Shown piece after piece: positions 42,876 through 52,401 of a DNA stretch of 64,000 nucleotides. The stretch comes from Treponema putidum. GTDB taxonomy: Bacteria > Spirochaetota > Spirochaetia > Treponematales > Treponemataceae. Positions within the stretch are counted from its first letter, which is position 1. Each line of letters begins with the position of its first letter. Location of the stretch: NCBI RefSeq assembly GCF_000755145.1, contig NZ_CP009228.1, positions 496,001 through 560,000 of the forward strand, read 5' to 3'. The notes beneath the pieces were generated by a model. The model ran no database searches. It worked only from the letters and a program-made list of their open reading frames with translations, and had not been told where the DNA came from. Position numbers and translations under genes: made by a program.

Positions 42876-44036
42876 ATGAGTGACAGAACTTATTTTAAAC
42901 GGCTTGATTATACAAAAACGGATATCCCTACAAAGCCTTTTTGCAATTTAAACTGTAAGGTCGATGGCAGGGCCGGAGGCCAGGCCGATGGCCAGGCCGA
43001 AAATAAAAATATAGAACAAATGCCGATTGAGCAATTTTTAAAAACCTCCCTTTCGGAGAATTCGGAGAATATAGAAAAATTCTTTGATTTTACAAAGACA
43101 AAACGCGAAAAAAATTGCGGTCTCGGGGATAATTATGTACAAGAAGTAAAGGATAAAAGAAATTCCGGTATTTACTTAAAAGTAAAAAACTGCAAAGATA
43201 ATACACAAGTTACGAATGTTCTAATCAATTTTACAATGGATCAGGCCAATAATGTTCTTTATGACCAAAACCTTATTGTAATTGAAGAAGGAGCTAGGGC
43301 TAAAATATTTTTTTACTATGATGTAAGAGAATATGATTGCTCAAAAACCGATATTTTTAGAAACGGCCTTTTAAGCATAGTTGCAGAAAAAAACTCGCAA
43401 CTGGAATTTATAAAGGTGCAAAACCTTTCGCATTGCGGCATCAATTTTGAAACGGTAAAAATATCTGCAATGGAGAAGGCACAAGTTACCCTTTACGACA
43501 TTCAGCTTGGGGCAAGGATAAACGGAAGCTCAACTTCAACCTATATGCCCGAAGAATGGGCCGAGGTTCAAATATATCCCCTCTACTTTGCAGATAAGAC
43601 AAGGCACATTGACTTGGAACAAAATCTTATCATCAATGGAAAAAATTCTCTCGGCGTAATTACGGCAAAGGGAGCCTTAAAGAACAAGGCTCATAAGATG
43701 TTCCGGGGAAATATATTTTTAAACAGGGGCTGTTCAAAGTCTATTGCAAGGTTTTCGGATAACACTATTATGCTCGATAAAACCACTGTAGGGGCTACAA
43801 TCCCCACAATATTTTGTGATGAAGACGACGTTATAGGTGAACACGCAGCGAGTTTTGAAGCCGTAAACAAGGCTAAGCTGTATTATCTTATGACACGGGG
43901 CTTTGACGAACTGAGTGCTAAAAAGCTCTTAATCGAGGCGTCCTTTAAACCCGTTTTTAACCGCATTGATGACGAGACGATAAGAGAAAAACTTTTAGAC
44001 GAATTTAGGATAAACCTTGATGAGATAAGAGAATAG
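42876..44036 (+). CDS. sufD: Fe-S cluster assembly protein SufD
   Basis: 386 aa. It is the SufB paralogue that completes the SufBC2D complex and helps iron entry. The C-terminal DEDDVIGEHAASFEAVNKAKLYYLMTRG region is typical (Gly-Glu-His in the metal site). The N-terminal 80 residues are variable and contain a GC-rich 12-bp repeat that encodes Gly/Arg-Ala/Gln tetrads. No SufS desulfurase, SufU, SufE or SufA follows; sulfur donation must come from genes elsewhere. Confidence 0.9.
   Translation: MSDRTYFKRLDYTKTDIPTKPFCNLNCKVDGRAGGQADGQAENKNIEQMPIEQFLKTSLSENSENIEKFFDFTKTKREKNCGLGDNYVQEVKDKRNSGIYLKVKNCKDNTQVTNVLINFTMDQANNVLYDQNLIVIEEGARAKIFFYYDVREYDCSKTDIFRNGLLSIVAEKNSQLEFIKVQNLSHCGINFETVKISAMEKAQVTLYDIQLGARINGSSTSTYMPEEWAEVQIYPLYFADKTRHIDLEQNLIINGKNSLGVITAKGALKNKAHKMFRGNIFLNRGCSKSIARFSDNTIMLDKTTVGATIPTIFCDEDDVIGEHAASFEAVNKAKLYYLMTRGFDELSAKKLLIEASFKPVFNRIDDETIREKLLDEFRINLDEIRE
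42966..43001 (+). repeat. sufD: 12-bp GC-rich minisatellite in sufD
   Basis: Two near-identical 12-bp units (42978-42989 and 42990-43001, GGCCAGGCCGAT/A) follow a diverged third unit (42966-42977). The patch is far more GC-rich than its surroundings. The repeat preserves frame and encodes (D/G)G(R/Q)A. Confidence 0.8.
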
Positions 44037-44042
44037 CCGCCT

Positions 44043-44054
44043 GTTGATATCAAC
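44043..44054. repeat. Perfect 12-bp palindrome upstream of hppA
   Basis: GTTGATATCAAC is self-complementary and lies just after sufD. A related palindrome, GTTGTACAAC, is at 44139-44148 next to the hppA ribosome site. They flank the putative promoter and share GTTG/CAAC arms, so they could be operator half-sites. Confidence 0.35.
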
Positions 44055-44068
44055 TGTTTTTCCCCTAC

Positions 44069-44097
44069 TTGCAAAACTCTTAAAAATATGGTAAATT
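44069..44097 (+). promoter_or_regulatory. Putative hppA promoter
   Basis: TTGCAA (44069-44074), a 17-bp spacer and TAAATT (44092-44097). A second possible -10, TATAAT at 44123-44128, has no clear -35. Confidence 0.45.
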
Positions 44098-44163
44098 TAA
44101 AGATATTATGACGGAAAAACCGTATAATCTATTCAAAGTTGTACAACACAACAGGAGGAAAAA

Positions 44164-46236
44164 ATGAGCATTTCACTCGCATTGTATGCTGTGCTTGGAG
44201 GCGGAATTGCAGCCCTGGCTTATGCACTTGTAAGGACCTTATGGATTTATAAACAAAAGGTTTCGGACCAGGCTTTAAAAGAAATCGGAGGCCATATAGC
44301 CGATGGAGCTATGGCTTTTTTAAGAAGAGAATATTTAACTCTTATTCCCTTCATTGTCGTAGTTGCCGTTTTTTTGGCTATCGGAAATAATGGGGCTCTA
44401 AGGTTTCAGTCCCTTTCATTCTTACTTGGTGCTCTTGCTTCAATGTCGGCAGGTTATATAGGTATGCGTGTTGCAACACAGGCAAACTCACGCACAACAC
44501 AGGCTGCCAAGGATCAAGGACTAAACGGAGCTTTAAAAATTGCTTTTTCAGGCGGAAGCGTTATGGGAATGAGCGTTGTAGGCCTTGCCTTTATAGGTCT
44601 TTTTATCGTTCTTATTCTTTCTACTTCAATATTGGGAACTACAGAAAATATCCTTAAAGATATTATTTTACCCTTGGCCACAGCTTTTTCACTGGGAGCT
44701 TCCTCCATTGCTCTTTTCTCCCGTGTAGGCGGCGGTATTTACACAAAGGCTGCCGACGTAGGTGCAGACCTTGTAGGAAAAGTTGAAGCGGGTATCCCCG
44801 AAGATGATCCCCGAAATCCTGCCACTATTGCCGATAACGTAGGCGACAACGTAGGAGACGTAGCAGGAATGGGTGCCGACCTTTTTGAGTCTTTTGTCGG
44901 CTCATTGGTAGGTGCTATGATTTTAGGTTTAATTGTAAATACTCCCGATTCTTCTTTAAAAATTAAGATGATGATTCTGCCATTGCTGATTTCGGTTGTA
45001 GGCCTTGCAGCTTCCTTAATCGGGACATTCTTTGTAAAAGCAAAACCCGGTTCAAACCCTCAAAAAGCGCTTAATATGGGAACTTTCGGAGCTGCAATCG
45101 TTGCAACCGTTTTTGTTTTCTTCTTGGTAAAATTCATCATTGGAGATGCAACATTTAACGGAACTCAAGGCTATTTACATATCTTTGCTTCTACAGTAAT
45201 AGGTCTTGCTGCAGGCGTTTTAATCGGTATAATCACCGAATTCTACACAGGCACAGGAAAAAAACCGGTTAAAGGCATAGTAGATTCTTGCGAAACAGGA
45301 GCTGCAACTACCATTATTTCAGGTTTAGCCGTAGGTATGAGAAGTGCCTTTCCTGTTGTGATTTTAATCGGTGCTTCAATCTTTTCAAGCTTTATGTTGG
45401 CAGGCCTTTACGGTGTAGGTATAGCTGCTGTAGGTATGCTGGTAACCCTGGGAATCCAGCTGGCAGTTGATGCTTACGGCCCCATCGCCGATAATGCCGG
45501 AGGCCTTGCTGAAATGGCTAACTTCCCCAAGGATGTACGCAATATTACAGACAGTCTCGATGCCGTAGGAAATACAACAGCTGCTATCGGTAAGGGCTTT
45601 GCAATAGGTTCTGCAGCCTTAACAGCCATCATCCTCTTTACCTCTTTTAAAGAACAGGCCGGTGTTGCAAGCGTAGATATTACAAACATTAACGTTCTTG
45701 TCGGCATCTTATTGGGAGGTGTTTTCCCCTTCTTGTTCTCGGCTCTAACAATGTCGGCCGTAGGAAAGGCAGCTCATAAGATGATTGAAGAGGTTCGCCG
45801 CCAGTTTAAACAGCACCCCGGAATCTTGGAAAATACCGAAAAACCGGATTATAAGAGATGCGTAGATATCAGTACTCAAGCCGCATTAAAAGAAATGATT
45901 ATCCCCGGCCTTGCAGCAATAATTACACCAATCATTGTCGGCTTCGCAGGAGGCCCTGCAATGTTAATCGGTCTTTTAACCGGAGTAACTGTATCGGGCG
46001 TTGTATTGGCTGTCTTTATGTCCAATGCAGGCGGTGCATGGGATAATGCAAAGAAGATGATTGAAGGCGGAATCGCAGGCGGAAAAGGCTCACCTTCTCA
46101 CAAGGCCGCTGTTGTAGGCGACACCGTAGGAGACCCTTTCAAAGACACCTCCGGACCTTCCATAAATATCCTAATTAAGCTTATGTCAATGGTTTCGTTG
46201 GTTATAGCTCCTATGCTAAAGGCTTTTTGGGGCTAA
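44164..46236 (+). CDS. hppA: Membrane-bound ion-pumping pyrophosphatase
   Basis: 690 aa, about 16 membrane helices. It couples pyrophosphate hydrolysis to proton or sodium export. The catalytic loop [20 protein letters not shown] and [21 protein letters not shown] with its Asp cluster is intact, as is the C-terminal [15 protein letters not shown]. The segment [14 protein letters not shown] has Ala where potassium-independent enzymes carry Lys, so a potassium-dependent type is likely. Whether it pumps sodium or protons is not settled by what I can see. A strong AGGAGGA lies before the ATG. It is monocistronic with a strong terminator. Confidence 0.95.
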   Translation: MSISLALYAVLGGGIAALAYALVRTLWIYKQKVSDQALKEIGGHIADGAMAFLRREYLTLIPFIVVVAVFLAIGNNGALRFQSLSFLLGALASMSAGYIGMRVATQANSRTTQAAKDQGLNGALKIAFSGGSVMGMSVVGLAFIGLFIVLILSTSILGTTENILKDIILPLATAFSLGASSIALFSRVGGGIYTKAADVGADLVGKVEAGIPEDDPRNPATIADNVGDNVGDVAGMGADLFESFVGSLVGAMILGLIVNTPDSSLKIKMMILPLLISVVGLAASLIGTFFVKAKPGSNPQKALNMGTFGAAIVATVFVFFLVKFIIGDATFNGTQGYLHIFASTVIGLAAGVLIGIITEFYTGTGKKPVKGIVDSCETGAATTIISGLAVGMRSAFPVVILIGASIFSSFMLAGLYGVGIAAVGMLVTLGIQLAVDAYGPIADNAGGLAEMANFPKDVRNITDSLDAVGNTTAAIGKGFAIGSAALTAIILFTSFKEQAGVASVDITNINVLVGILLGGVFPFLFSALTMSAVGKAAHKMIEEVRRQFKQHPGILENTEKPDYKRCVDISTQAALKEMIIPGLAAIITPIIVGFAGGPAMLIGLLTGVTVSGVVLAVFMSNAGGAWDNAKKMIEGGIAGGKGSPSHKAAVVGDTVGDPFKDTSGPSINILIKLMSMVSLVIAPMLKAFWG

Positions 46237-46255
46237 ATAAAAGAGCTTCTTAAAT

Positions 46256-46291
46256 AAAAAAGACGGCGTAAGAATTACGCCGTCTTTTTTT
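46256..46291. terminator. Bidirectional terminator after hppA
   Basis: GACGGCGTAA (46262-46271) pairs exactly with TTACGCCGTC (46275-46284) around a 3-nt loop, with A and T runs on either side. It separates convergent hppA and the EIIC-like gene. Confidence 0.92.
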
Positions 46292-46318
46292 ATAACATAA
46301 ATTTATTCTAAAAATGCT

Positions 46319-47353
46319 TTAAAGATCCAGCTTTAAGTCGCCGTCCTTAATCCAATTTATTTTTCGTAAAATATAGGTGAAAAACAGGCTTAAAACAGCC
46401 GGTAAAATAAAATGTAAAAGAAGAATAGCAAAATAAGTGCCGGCACCTCCTCTTCCGATAGATTCCATTGCTGTGATAGTTCCTATTTGGCCCACAAGTC
46501 CGCAGGTTCCCATTCCTGAACCTAGCGGGATATTTTCCATTTTAAAAATAATAGTAGCTATGGGGCCTAAGATAGCCGCCGTCAAGGTCGGAGGAATCCA
46601 TATCTTAGGATTTTTGATAATATTGGGCATGTGGAGCATACTGGTACCTATACCGACTGCAAAACTTCCTCCAAACCCGTTGTCCCGATAGCTCATCACC
46701 GCAAAACCTATCATCTGAGCCGCACAGCCGACTGTTGCAGCTCCTCCTGCAAGCCCTGCAAGGGAAAGCATCATGCAGATGGCTGCACTGCTTATCGGAA
46801 GAGTAAGAATGACACCTACCAAAACAGAAACCGTAACTCCCATCCAAAAAGGCTGTAGAGCAGTAGCATCCATTATGATTTGTCCCAGCCATGTCATAAA
46901 AGAAGACATTCCGGGGCCTATCAAAGCTGCTATTATGGTTCCCGAAATAATAGTTACCATAGGGGTAACTATAAGATCAATCTTTGTTTCGCGGGAGACG
47001 GCCTTACCCAGCTCAGTACTGATTATTGTTGCGACAAAGGCTCCTACAGGCCCGCCGAGCTTGTTTCCTGCAAAGCCCACTATAGTTGCAGAAAAAAGCA
47101 CAAAGGTATGAGCTTTTAAAGAATGAGCTATGGCTATGCCTATTGCCGCCCCCGTCATATCACGGCAAATAGGCCAGACGGTTTCGGTTAAAAAAGGAAT
47201 ATTGAGTTTAAGGCCGATACTGTTTAATATAGTGCCTACCAAAAGTGAAGAAAAAAGCCCCATGGCCATTGCACTCATGGCATCTATAAAATAACGCTTA
47301 GCCGATATTTCAATGTTCTTTTTAGCTAAAAAATTCTTAAAAGTGTGGTTCAT
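46319..47353 (-). CDS. PTS EIIC-like membrane protein (PfoR/PF13303 type)
   Basis: 344 aa, about eight to ten hydrophobic helices. Repeated Gly-rich segments (FAGNKLGGPVGAFVATIIST, DNGFGGSFAVGIGTSMLHMP, GSGMGTCGLVGQIGT) are characteristic of the PTS_EIIC_2/PfoR family, which lacks EIIA and EIIB domains. The name PfoR derives from a supposed regulator of perfringolysin, but the sequence looks like a transporter. The substrate is unknown. GGGAG lies about 9 nt upstream of the ATG. It is a single gene downstream of tRNA-Ala on the minus strand. Confidence 0.85.
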   Translation of the reverse strand: MNHTFKNFLAKKNIEISAKRYFIDAMSAMAMGLFSSLLVGTILNSIGLKLNIPFLTETVWPICRDMTGAAIGIAIAHSLKAHTFVLFSATIVGFAGNKLGGPVGAFVATIISTELGKAVSRETKIDLIVTPMVTIISGTIIAALIGPGMSSFMTWLGQIIMDATALQPFWMGVTVSVLVGVILTLPISSAAICMMLSLAGLAGGAATVGCAAQMIGFAVMSYRDNGFGGSFAVGIGTSMLHMPNIIKNPKIWIPPTLTAAILGPIATIIFKMENIPLGSGMGTCGLVGQIGTITAMESIGRGGAGTYFAILLLHFILPAVLSLFFTYILRKINWIKDGDLKLDL

Positions 47354-47438
47354 CTAAAATGCTCCCGAAATAAAACGCTATATGTCATTCCTAAAAACTG
47401 AAGTTTTAGAAGTTTATATATTTTTGTAGAAAAGGTAT

Positions 47439-47511
47439 TGGAGAATATGGGAATCGAACCCACGACCTATTGATTGCGAACCAATCGCTCTACCAACTGA
47501 GCTAATTCCCC
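47439..47511 (-). tRNA. tRNA-Ala (anticodon CGC)
   Basis: The minus strand folds into a 73-nt cloverleaf: acceptor GGGGAAT/ATTCTCC with one G-T pair, D arm GCTC/GAGC, anticodon stem ATTGG/TCAAT with loop TTCGCAA (anticodon CGC), T stem GTGGG/CCCAT with loop TTCGATT, and discriminator A. It decodes GCG. CCA is not encoded. Confidence 0.93.
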
Positions 47512-47587
47512 AAAGCTGTAAATAAGGTTATTCCAACCGATGTGGGGCAATGTTACATCAAAAGCAAAAAAAAAGCAATAAGGTATC

Positions 47588-47615
47588 TTGTTTTTTTCAA
47601 ACTTTTAAGTAGAAT
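47588..47615 (+). promoter_or_regulatory. Promoter of the small lipoprotein gene, 7 nt before ATG
   Basis: TTGTTT (47588-47593), a 16-bp spacer and TAGAAT (47610-47615), then 7 nt and ATG at 47623. The pair of hexamers is the same as at pgi. Confidence 0.55.
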
Positions 47616-47622
47616 ATAAAAC

Positions 47623-48132
47623 ATGAAAAGAAACTTTATTTTATTGTTTGCTATGATGAGCTTGGTTCTTATCGGCTCGTGTAAAACCCTAAAATCTGCA
47701 CAAAAAGAAAATCAAATAGATAATCAGCTGAAAGAAGGATTTGTTTCAGTCCCTCTCGATGAATACATCACCGAAAGGGTTTGGAGACTGGCAGGCTGCT
47801 GCCTTGAAAACGGACAGTATATATTTCTAGATGCAAATATGAATACTTCCCGCATTAAGTTTTTAAAGGATGGAAAATTTGAAGCTGCCAGCGGAATAAC
47901 AAACTATACCGGAATATGGAAGCAAAAAACAAAGACGAAGCAAACCGAATATTTTTTTAATTTTCAAATACATGAAAAAAAACATATCGATCCGTCAAAT
48001 ACTATAGGAATACCATTTGATAAGGCCTTTGAGCAAAATTTAAAAAACACGGCAATTCTTAAACTTACGGTAAATGAGATCAAACTTTATTCAAAAGACG
48101 GGGAGCTCTTATTGAATTTTATCAGGCTGTAA
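47623..48132 (+). CDS. Small lipoprotein, possibly META/HslJ-like
   Basis: 169 aa. A lipoprotein signal ends in SLVLIGSC with Cys at about residue 20. The segment VWRLAGCCLENGQYIFLDA followed by FLKDGKFEAASGITNYTGIW resembles the pattern of META/HslJ domains (a Trp-start strand, then a heat-resistance-type beta sheet), but the match is weak and could be chance. It is not recognised as any named gene. It is preceded by tRNA-Ala on the other strand and followed by a bidirectional terminator. No Shine-Dalgarno is visible; the -10 box lies just before the ATG. Confidence 0.7.
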   Translation: MKRNFILLFAMMSLVLIGSCKTLKSAQKENQIDNQLKEGFVSVPLDEYITERVWRLAGCCLENGQYIFLDANMNTSRIKFLKDGKFEAASGITNYTGIWKQKTKTKQTEYFFNFQIHEKKHIDPSNTIGIPFDKAFEQNLKNTAILKLTVNEIKLYSKDGELLLNFIRL

Positions 48133-48200
48133 GAGAATCCCTAAAACACCGAAGCGTCTAGAGCTTCCTTAAATTTATTTTAAAACTTCCAATAATCAAG

Positions 48201-48234
48201 AAAAAAAAACCGTCCTGTAAAGGACGGTTTTTTT
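48201..48234. terminator. Bidirectional terminator between the lipoprotein gene and cheB
   Basis: AACCGTCC (48208-48215) pairs with GGACGGTT (48222-48229) around a 6-nt loop, with an A9 run before and T7 after. Confidence 0.88.
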
Positions 48235-48271
48235 GCAGCCTTATAAAAATTAAAAGTCTTAAAAACTGCTT

Positions 48272-49390
48272 TTAAGCAAATTCCTTTCCATAGCGGTTTA
48301 TAACTGAAGCCATATTATCAAGACTTACCTGCTCCATGACGCCTCCCATTTCCCATGCGACACGGGGCATACCGTATACAACTGAAGAAGCCTCATCTTG
48401 GCCAATAGTGCGGGAGCCTTCTGTATAAAGCCTTGTGATATTTTGAGCTCCATCTTTCCCCATACCCGTCATTATTATACCGAGAGCATGGTTTTGATAC
48501 TCCTTTGCAACAGATTCAAATAGAACATCAACGCTGGGCTTATGACCGCTTTGGGGTTCAGTATCTATAACCTTTGCAACGGAAGCAAGAGAACGTTTTT
48601 CAACAACCAAGTGTTTTCCTCCGGGAGCGATAAGAATGCGGCCGGATTTTACAATATCTCCATCTTCGGCTTCCTTTACTTCAAGAGGACAGATTTTATC
48701 CAAACTTGCAGCAAATTCTTTTGTAAATCCAGGAGGCATATGCTGTACAACAACTATCGGCTGGGGTAAGTCCTTATCAATAGATGCAAATACTTGACGA
48801 AGAGCATTGGGGCCTCCGGTTGAAATACCGATAGCAATGATTTGAATATTTCCGGGTTCCCGCTGAGCCTGAGGCTTTTCTTTTTTTGGAGCTTCAGGTG
48901 CAGGATGCAGCTTTGGAAGCGGTGCCGGTTGATGGCTGATAATTGTTCTTTTTACCTCACCGCCTTTAGTACCCGTTTCGATTTGATGGCGGCGGCCATA
49001 GGCCAATAACATTTTTGAAAGAGTTTCTGAAACGGTGGCTAAATTAGCAGACTCCGAACCAGACGGCTTTGTAATAAAGTCGCAAGCTCCAAGCTCTAAA
49101 CAATCCATAGTAATTTTTGCTCCCTCTTTTGCAATACTGGACAAAATTACTACCGGAATTTTTATATTTTGTTTTTTTAACTCTCTTAAGAATTCAATAC
49201 CATTCATCTCAGGCATTTCTAAGTCCAAGACTATAACGTCCGGAGCTACACGATCAAGTTTTTGAAGGGCAAATCGGCCGTTCATCGCCTTATCTGCTAT
49301 CTTTAACCCGGGTGTAGCATCAACAATCTTCCCTATCAGGTTCCTCATCAGTGCCGAGTCATCTACTATTAAAACACGAATGTCTTCCAT
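48272..49390 (-). CDS. cheB: Chemotaxis protein-glutamate methylesterase CheB
   Basis: 372 aa. An N-terminal receiver domain (VLIVDDSALMRN, phospho-acceptor Asp in VIVLDLEMPEMNG, Lys in ITKPSGS) controls a C-terminal esterase with Ser in GISTGGPNALR, His in VVVQHMPPGFTKEF and Asp in IMTGMGKDGAQN. It removes methyl groups from the chemoreceptors, also deamidating Gln, during adaptation. AAAGGAG precedes the ATG. It follows cheR by 41 nt on the same strand. Confidence 0.96.
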   Translation of the reverse strand: MEDIRVLIVDDSALMRNLIGKIVDATPGLKIADKAMNGRFALQKLDRVAPDVIVLDLEMPEMNGIEFLRELKKQNIKIPVVILSSIAKEGAKITMDCLELGACDFITKPSGSESANLATVSETLSKMLLAYGRRHQIETGTKGGEVKRTIISHQPAPLPKLHPAPEAPKKEKPQAQREPGNIQIIAIGISTGGPNALRQVFASIDKDLPQPIVVVQHMPPGFTKEFAASLDKICPLEVKEAEDGDIVKSGRILIAPGGKHLVVEKRSLASVAKVIDTEPQSGHKPSVDVLFESVAKEYQNHALGIIMTGMGKDGAQNITRLYTEGSRTIGQDEASSVVYGMPRVAWEMGGVMEQVSLDNMASVINRYGKEFA

Positions 49391-49431
49391 AAAAAAAACT
49401 CCTTTATAAAAATTTTATAAAACTCTTAAAA

Positions 49432-50247
49432 TCAAAAACCTTTTTGATAAAAACATGCCCAATCTGTTTTTACAAACTTAAATTGAGTTTCCATACCGAA
49501 CAATGATTCGGAATGTCCTATAAATAAAAATGACTTTGGCGACATAGCCCTCCAAAACCTATCAATGACATCTTTTTGAGCAGGTTCATCAAAATAGATC
49601 AAAACATTACGGCAAAATACAAGATCAAAGTCGGTATGCTTTGAATCATGCTTTAAATTATGATAGTCAAAATTTACCATCTGCATTATATCTTTTTTTA
49701 CCTGGTAGCCGTCATTCAGTTTATCAAAATACAATCTTAAGTAATCATCCGGAATTCCTGCAACCCTAGATTCCGGATAAAAGCCGGTTTTTCCAACAAG
49801 GAGACATTTTAGAGATAAATCGGATGCTGTAATTTCGGCTGAAAATCCTACGGGAAGATGTTTTTTCATAACCATAGCTATTGTATAAGGCTCTTCGCCG
49901 GTTGAGCAGCCTGCACTCCATATCTTTATTTTATTTTTACCTCCTGCTCTTTTTACTTTTACAAGTTCAGGAATAACATAATTTTCCAATGCATCAAAGT
50001 GAGGCTGATTTCTAAAAAATCTTGTAAGATTGGTCGTAACAGAGTCTAAGAGATTCTTTTGCTCTTCCGAGTTCTTTATGAGCATCTGATAATAATCGGA
50101 AACTTTTTCAAGCTGCTTTTCCCTAAGTTTTTCTTTTAGCCGGCTTTCCAAAATAGACCTGTTAGTATCGGAAAAAGTAATACCGCTTGCGGTATATATC
50201 AAATCGCTAAACATACGGAATTCTTGATCAGTTAAAAAGTCTGACAT
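49432..50247 (-). CDS. cheR: Chemotaxis protein methyltransferase CheR
   Basis: 271 aa. It transfers methyl from S-adenosylmethionine to receptor glutamates. The N-terminal helical domain contains TTNLTRFFRNQPHF, and the SAM-binding domain contains KIWSAGCSTGEEPYTIAM and FDLVFCRNVLIYFD. It matches the family's usual length, with no TPR extension. AGGAG lies about 9 nt before the ATG. Neither chemoreceptor in the window ends in a recognisable CheR-tethering pentapeptide. Confidence 0.96.
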   Translation of the reverse strand: MSDFLTDQEFRMFSDLIYTASGITFSDTNRSILESRLKEKLREKQLEKVSDYYQMLIKNSEEQKNLLDSVTTNLTRFFRNQPHFDALENYVIPELVKVKRAGGKNKIKIWSAGCSTGEEPYTIAMVMKKHLPVGFSAEITASDLSLKCLLVGKTGFYPESRVAGIPDDYLRLYFDKLNDGYQVKKDIMQMVNFDYHNLKHDSKHTDFDLVFCRNVLIYFDEPAQKDVIDRFWRAMSPKSFLFIGHSESLFGMETQFKFVKTDWACFYQKGF

Positions 50248-50295
50248 ACTCTAGGCTCCTAGTTATCGTTAAATTTGTTTTTTAAATTTTTTCAT

Positions 50296-50324
50296 AGTTT
50301 ACGTCCTTTACCGAATTATGTCAA
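50296..50324 (-). promoter_or_regulatory. Promoter of cheR-cheB
   Basis: On the minus strand TTGACA (50319-50324), a 17-bp spacer and TAAACT (50296-50301), about 48 nt before the cheR ATG. The -35 is exact. It is divergent to the lptC promoter. Confidence 0.65.
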
Positions 50325-50341
50325 TCATCAGGCAAAGGCTT

Positions 50342-50370
50342 TTGACTAAGATTAAAAAAGATAGTATAAT
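50342..50370 (+). promoter_or_regulatory. Promoter of lptC-lptA-lptB, 5 nt before ATG
   Basis: TTGACT (50342-50347), a 17-bp spacer and a consensus TATAAT (50365-50370), then 5 nt and ATG at 50376. No Shine-Dalgarno. Confidence 0.75.
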
Positions 50371-50375
50371 AAACT

Positions 50376-50981
50376 ATGAATTTTAAGAAAGCTCAAATTT
50401 TGATTACAGCCTCCATTTCAGCTATTATATCATTTTCTTGCAGTTTAAACTATAGCAAAGAGGTACAAAATTTTGAAAAAAAACCGAATTTTGTATTTAA
50501 AAATGCAAATTTGGACAAATATGAAGAAAATTCCTTAAATTTACGTGTAAATTTTACAGAATTAGAGGTTTACGATTCCGACAAAATATGGGCAGGAAAA
50601 AACTTACGCTTTTTTAAAATAGATAAACAATCAGTTGAAAAAGAAAAACTCGAAGCCGAACTCAAAGGGAGTGCCGGAATTATTAACATCGATGAAAAAA
50701 ATAACAAGTATTTTTTAGGACAAAAGGTTTCTTTTCAAGATTTAAAAGAAGGCCTTATAATTTCGGGTGAAGCTTTTTTTTGGGATAAAAATGAAAATAT
50801 TCTGTATGGAATAGAAGACGGATTTGTAACAGTAAAACAAGGCGATGAGCTTTATATAAGAGGTTCAGGCTTTGCGGCAAACACTCTATCAAAAGAATTC
50901 GAATTTTTACAATCAATTGAAGGAGATATTAAAACTGAAATTGAGGAAGAAAATAAAAATGATGAGTCACAAGAACAATAA
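50376..50981 (+). CDS. lptC: LptC-family protein, lipopolysaccharide-type export
   Basis: 201 aa. The N-terminus is a lipoprotein or anchor signal (ISFSCSLNY, Cys about residue 22). The body has the LptC-like beta-jellyroll rhythm with FTELEVYDSDKIWAGKNLRFF and VSFQDLKEGLIISGEAFFWD, and a charged tail. Classical LptC is membrane-anchored and hands lipid to LptA. Here the assignment also rests on being directly upstream of an OstA-domain gene and an LptB-type ATPase. Treponemes lack a classical LPS, so the cargo is an open question. Confidence 0.75.
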   Translation: MNFKKAQILITASISAIISFSCSLNYSKEVQNFEKKPNFVFKNANLDKYEENSLNLRVNFTELEVYDSDKIWAGKNLRFFKIDKQSVEKEKLEAELKGSAGIINIDEKNNKYFLGQKVSFQDLKEGLIISGEAFFWDKNENILYGIEDGFVTVKQGDELYIRGSGFAANTLSKEFEFLQSIEGDIKTEIEEENKNDESQEQ

Positions 50982-51660
50982 AAGTTTTATAATATGTTTC
51001 CTTATATTTTTCTCATTATTGGATATTAACCCGCAAAAATCAACTATAAGTTTTAAAGCAGACAAGGTAACCGCTTCTGTAGCAGAAAATAAAAAATCCA
51101 CAAATTTAATAGGAAATGCAGAAATTAAAGTAGACAGCTTAACCATATCGGCAGACCGTATCGAAATTTTCGGAAAAGACTATAGATATGTAAATGCAAG
51201 CGGTTCGGTAAAGGGAGTGGACGATGAAAAAGGATACAGCTTTAAGGCCGATATAATCAATTTTGACAGAAAAACGGATACGGTTACAATGTGCGGAAAA
51301 CTGGAGCTTAAGGACACAAAAAATGATGTCAGTATTAATGCAGAAATTATTGAATATAAAAAGAAACAAGAAATAATTATTATGCGTTTTAATGTCAAAA
51401 TAATAAATAAAGACATAACCTGTAACTCGATGTTTGCCCTATATGACAGAAAAGAATCAAAGGTAGAATTGACAGGAAGACCTGTTGTAAAAAAACGCAA
51501 GGACGAATTTAAGGCTGGAAAAATTTCCGTTAATCTTGAAACCGAAGATATAGCCCTTGACGGACGTGTTCGAGGCTATGTCGAACAGGAAAAAGAAACT
51601 CCTCCGGAAGCCGAAGATATTCAAAAATCTCAAAATCAAGAGGAAGAATCAAATGTTTGA
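50959..51660 (+). CDS. lptA: LptA-like OstA-domain protein
   Basis: 233 aa from ATG 50959 (50962 is also possible), overlapping lptC by 23 nt, with GAGGAAG upstream. An N-terminal hydrophobic segment is probably a signal peptide. The OstA/LptA pattern is plain: [56 protein letters not shown] and [20 protein letters not shown]. It is longer than E. coli LptA (about 185 aa), with an acidic tail. It probably bridges the periplasm between LptC and the outer-membrane receiver, which is not encoded here. Confidence 0.85.
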   Translation: MMSHKNNKSFIICFLIFFSLLDINPQKSTISFKADKVTASVAENKKSTNLIGNAEIKVDSLTISADRIEIFGKDYRYVNASGSVKGVDDEKGYSFKADIINFDRKTDTVTMCGKLELKDTKNDVSINAEIIEYKKKQEIIIMRFNVKIINKDITCNSMFALYDRKESKVELTGRPVVKKRKDEFKAGKISVNLETEDIALDGRVRGYVEQEKETPPEAEDIQKSQNQEEESNV

Positions 51661-52390
51661 CACAAAAAGCGTCTTAAAAATTGAAGGCTTAAATAAATTT
51701 TTTAGAAAAAAACAAGCCGTAAAGGATGTCGGTTTTTCAATGAATCAAGGCGAAGTCGTCGGCCTTTTAGGCCCCAATGGAGCAGGAAAAACTACAACAT
51801 TCTATATGATTGTAGGTTTTTACAAACCTAATTCCGGTGATATATATTTAGATGGGAAAAAAATAACCAGTTTGCCCATGTACAAGAGAGCCCATGCAGG
51901 GATTTCTTATTTACCTCAGGAAGCCTCTGTTTTTAGAAAACTTACGGTAGAACAAAACATTTATGCTATTTTAGAAACTCGAAAAGACCTCTCCATAGAA
52001 CAAAAAAAAGAGAAACTGGAATTTCTTCTTGAAGAATTTGGAATTACGGCAAACAGAAAGCAGCAAGCCTATACCCTTTCGGGAGGAGAAAGGAGACGCA
52101 CCGAAATAGCAAGAGCCTTAGCCATAGAACCGAAGTTTTTGCTTTTAGATGAACCCTTTGCAGGAATTGATCCGATTGCAGTTCATGACATAAAAAGCAT
52201 TATACGCATTTTAGCCGATCAGGGCATAGGCATTTTAATAACAGACCACAACGTTAGAGACACCTTAGAGATAACAGATCGGGCCTACATAATAGGCAGC
52301 GGAGAAATAGTAGAACAAGGTTCACGGGATGAAATTCTAAACTCTAAAGTTGCGAGAAAAATATATTTAGGTGAAGAATTTAGAATGTAA
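51653..52390 (+). CDS. lptB: LptB-type ABC transporter ATPase
   Basis: 245 aa from ATG 51653, overlapping the lptA stop, with AGAGGAAG upstream. Walker A is [10 protein letters not shown], the Q-loop is YLPQEAS, the signature is LSGGERRR, Walker B is [13 protein letters not shown] and the switch His is in ITDHNVRDT. The E-A-S-V-F-R-K-L run is characteristic of LptB. It powers lipid extraction with LptF/LptG, not present in this window. The order lptC-lptA-lptB-pth agrees with what I recall of other treponemes. Confidence 0.93.
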   Translation: MFDTKSVLKIEGLNKFFRKKQAVKDVGFSMNQGEVVGLLGPNGAGKTTTFYMIVGFYKPNSGDIYLDGKKITSLPMYKRAHAGISYLPQEASVFRKLTVEQNIYAILETRKDLSIEQKKEKLEFLLEEFGITANRKQQAYTLSGGERRRTEIARALAIEPKFLLLDEPFAGIDPIAVHDIKSIIRILADQGIGILITDHNVRDTLEITDRAYIIGSGEIVEQGSRDEILNSKVARKIYLGEEFRM

Positions 52391-52401
52391 TTGGAGATGT
52401 G

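Noticed and set aside
46437-47119. Several overlapping open frames opposite and alongside the EIIC-like gene
   Set aside because: No family-like sequence or ribosome sites; the membrane protein on the minus strand is convincing.
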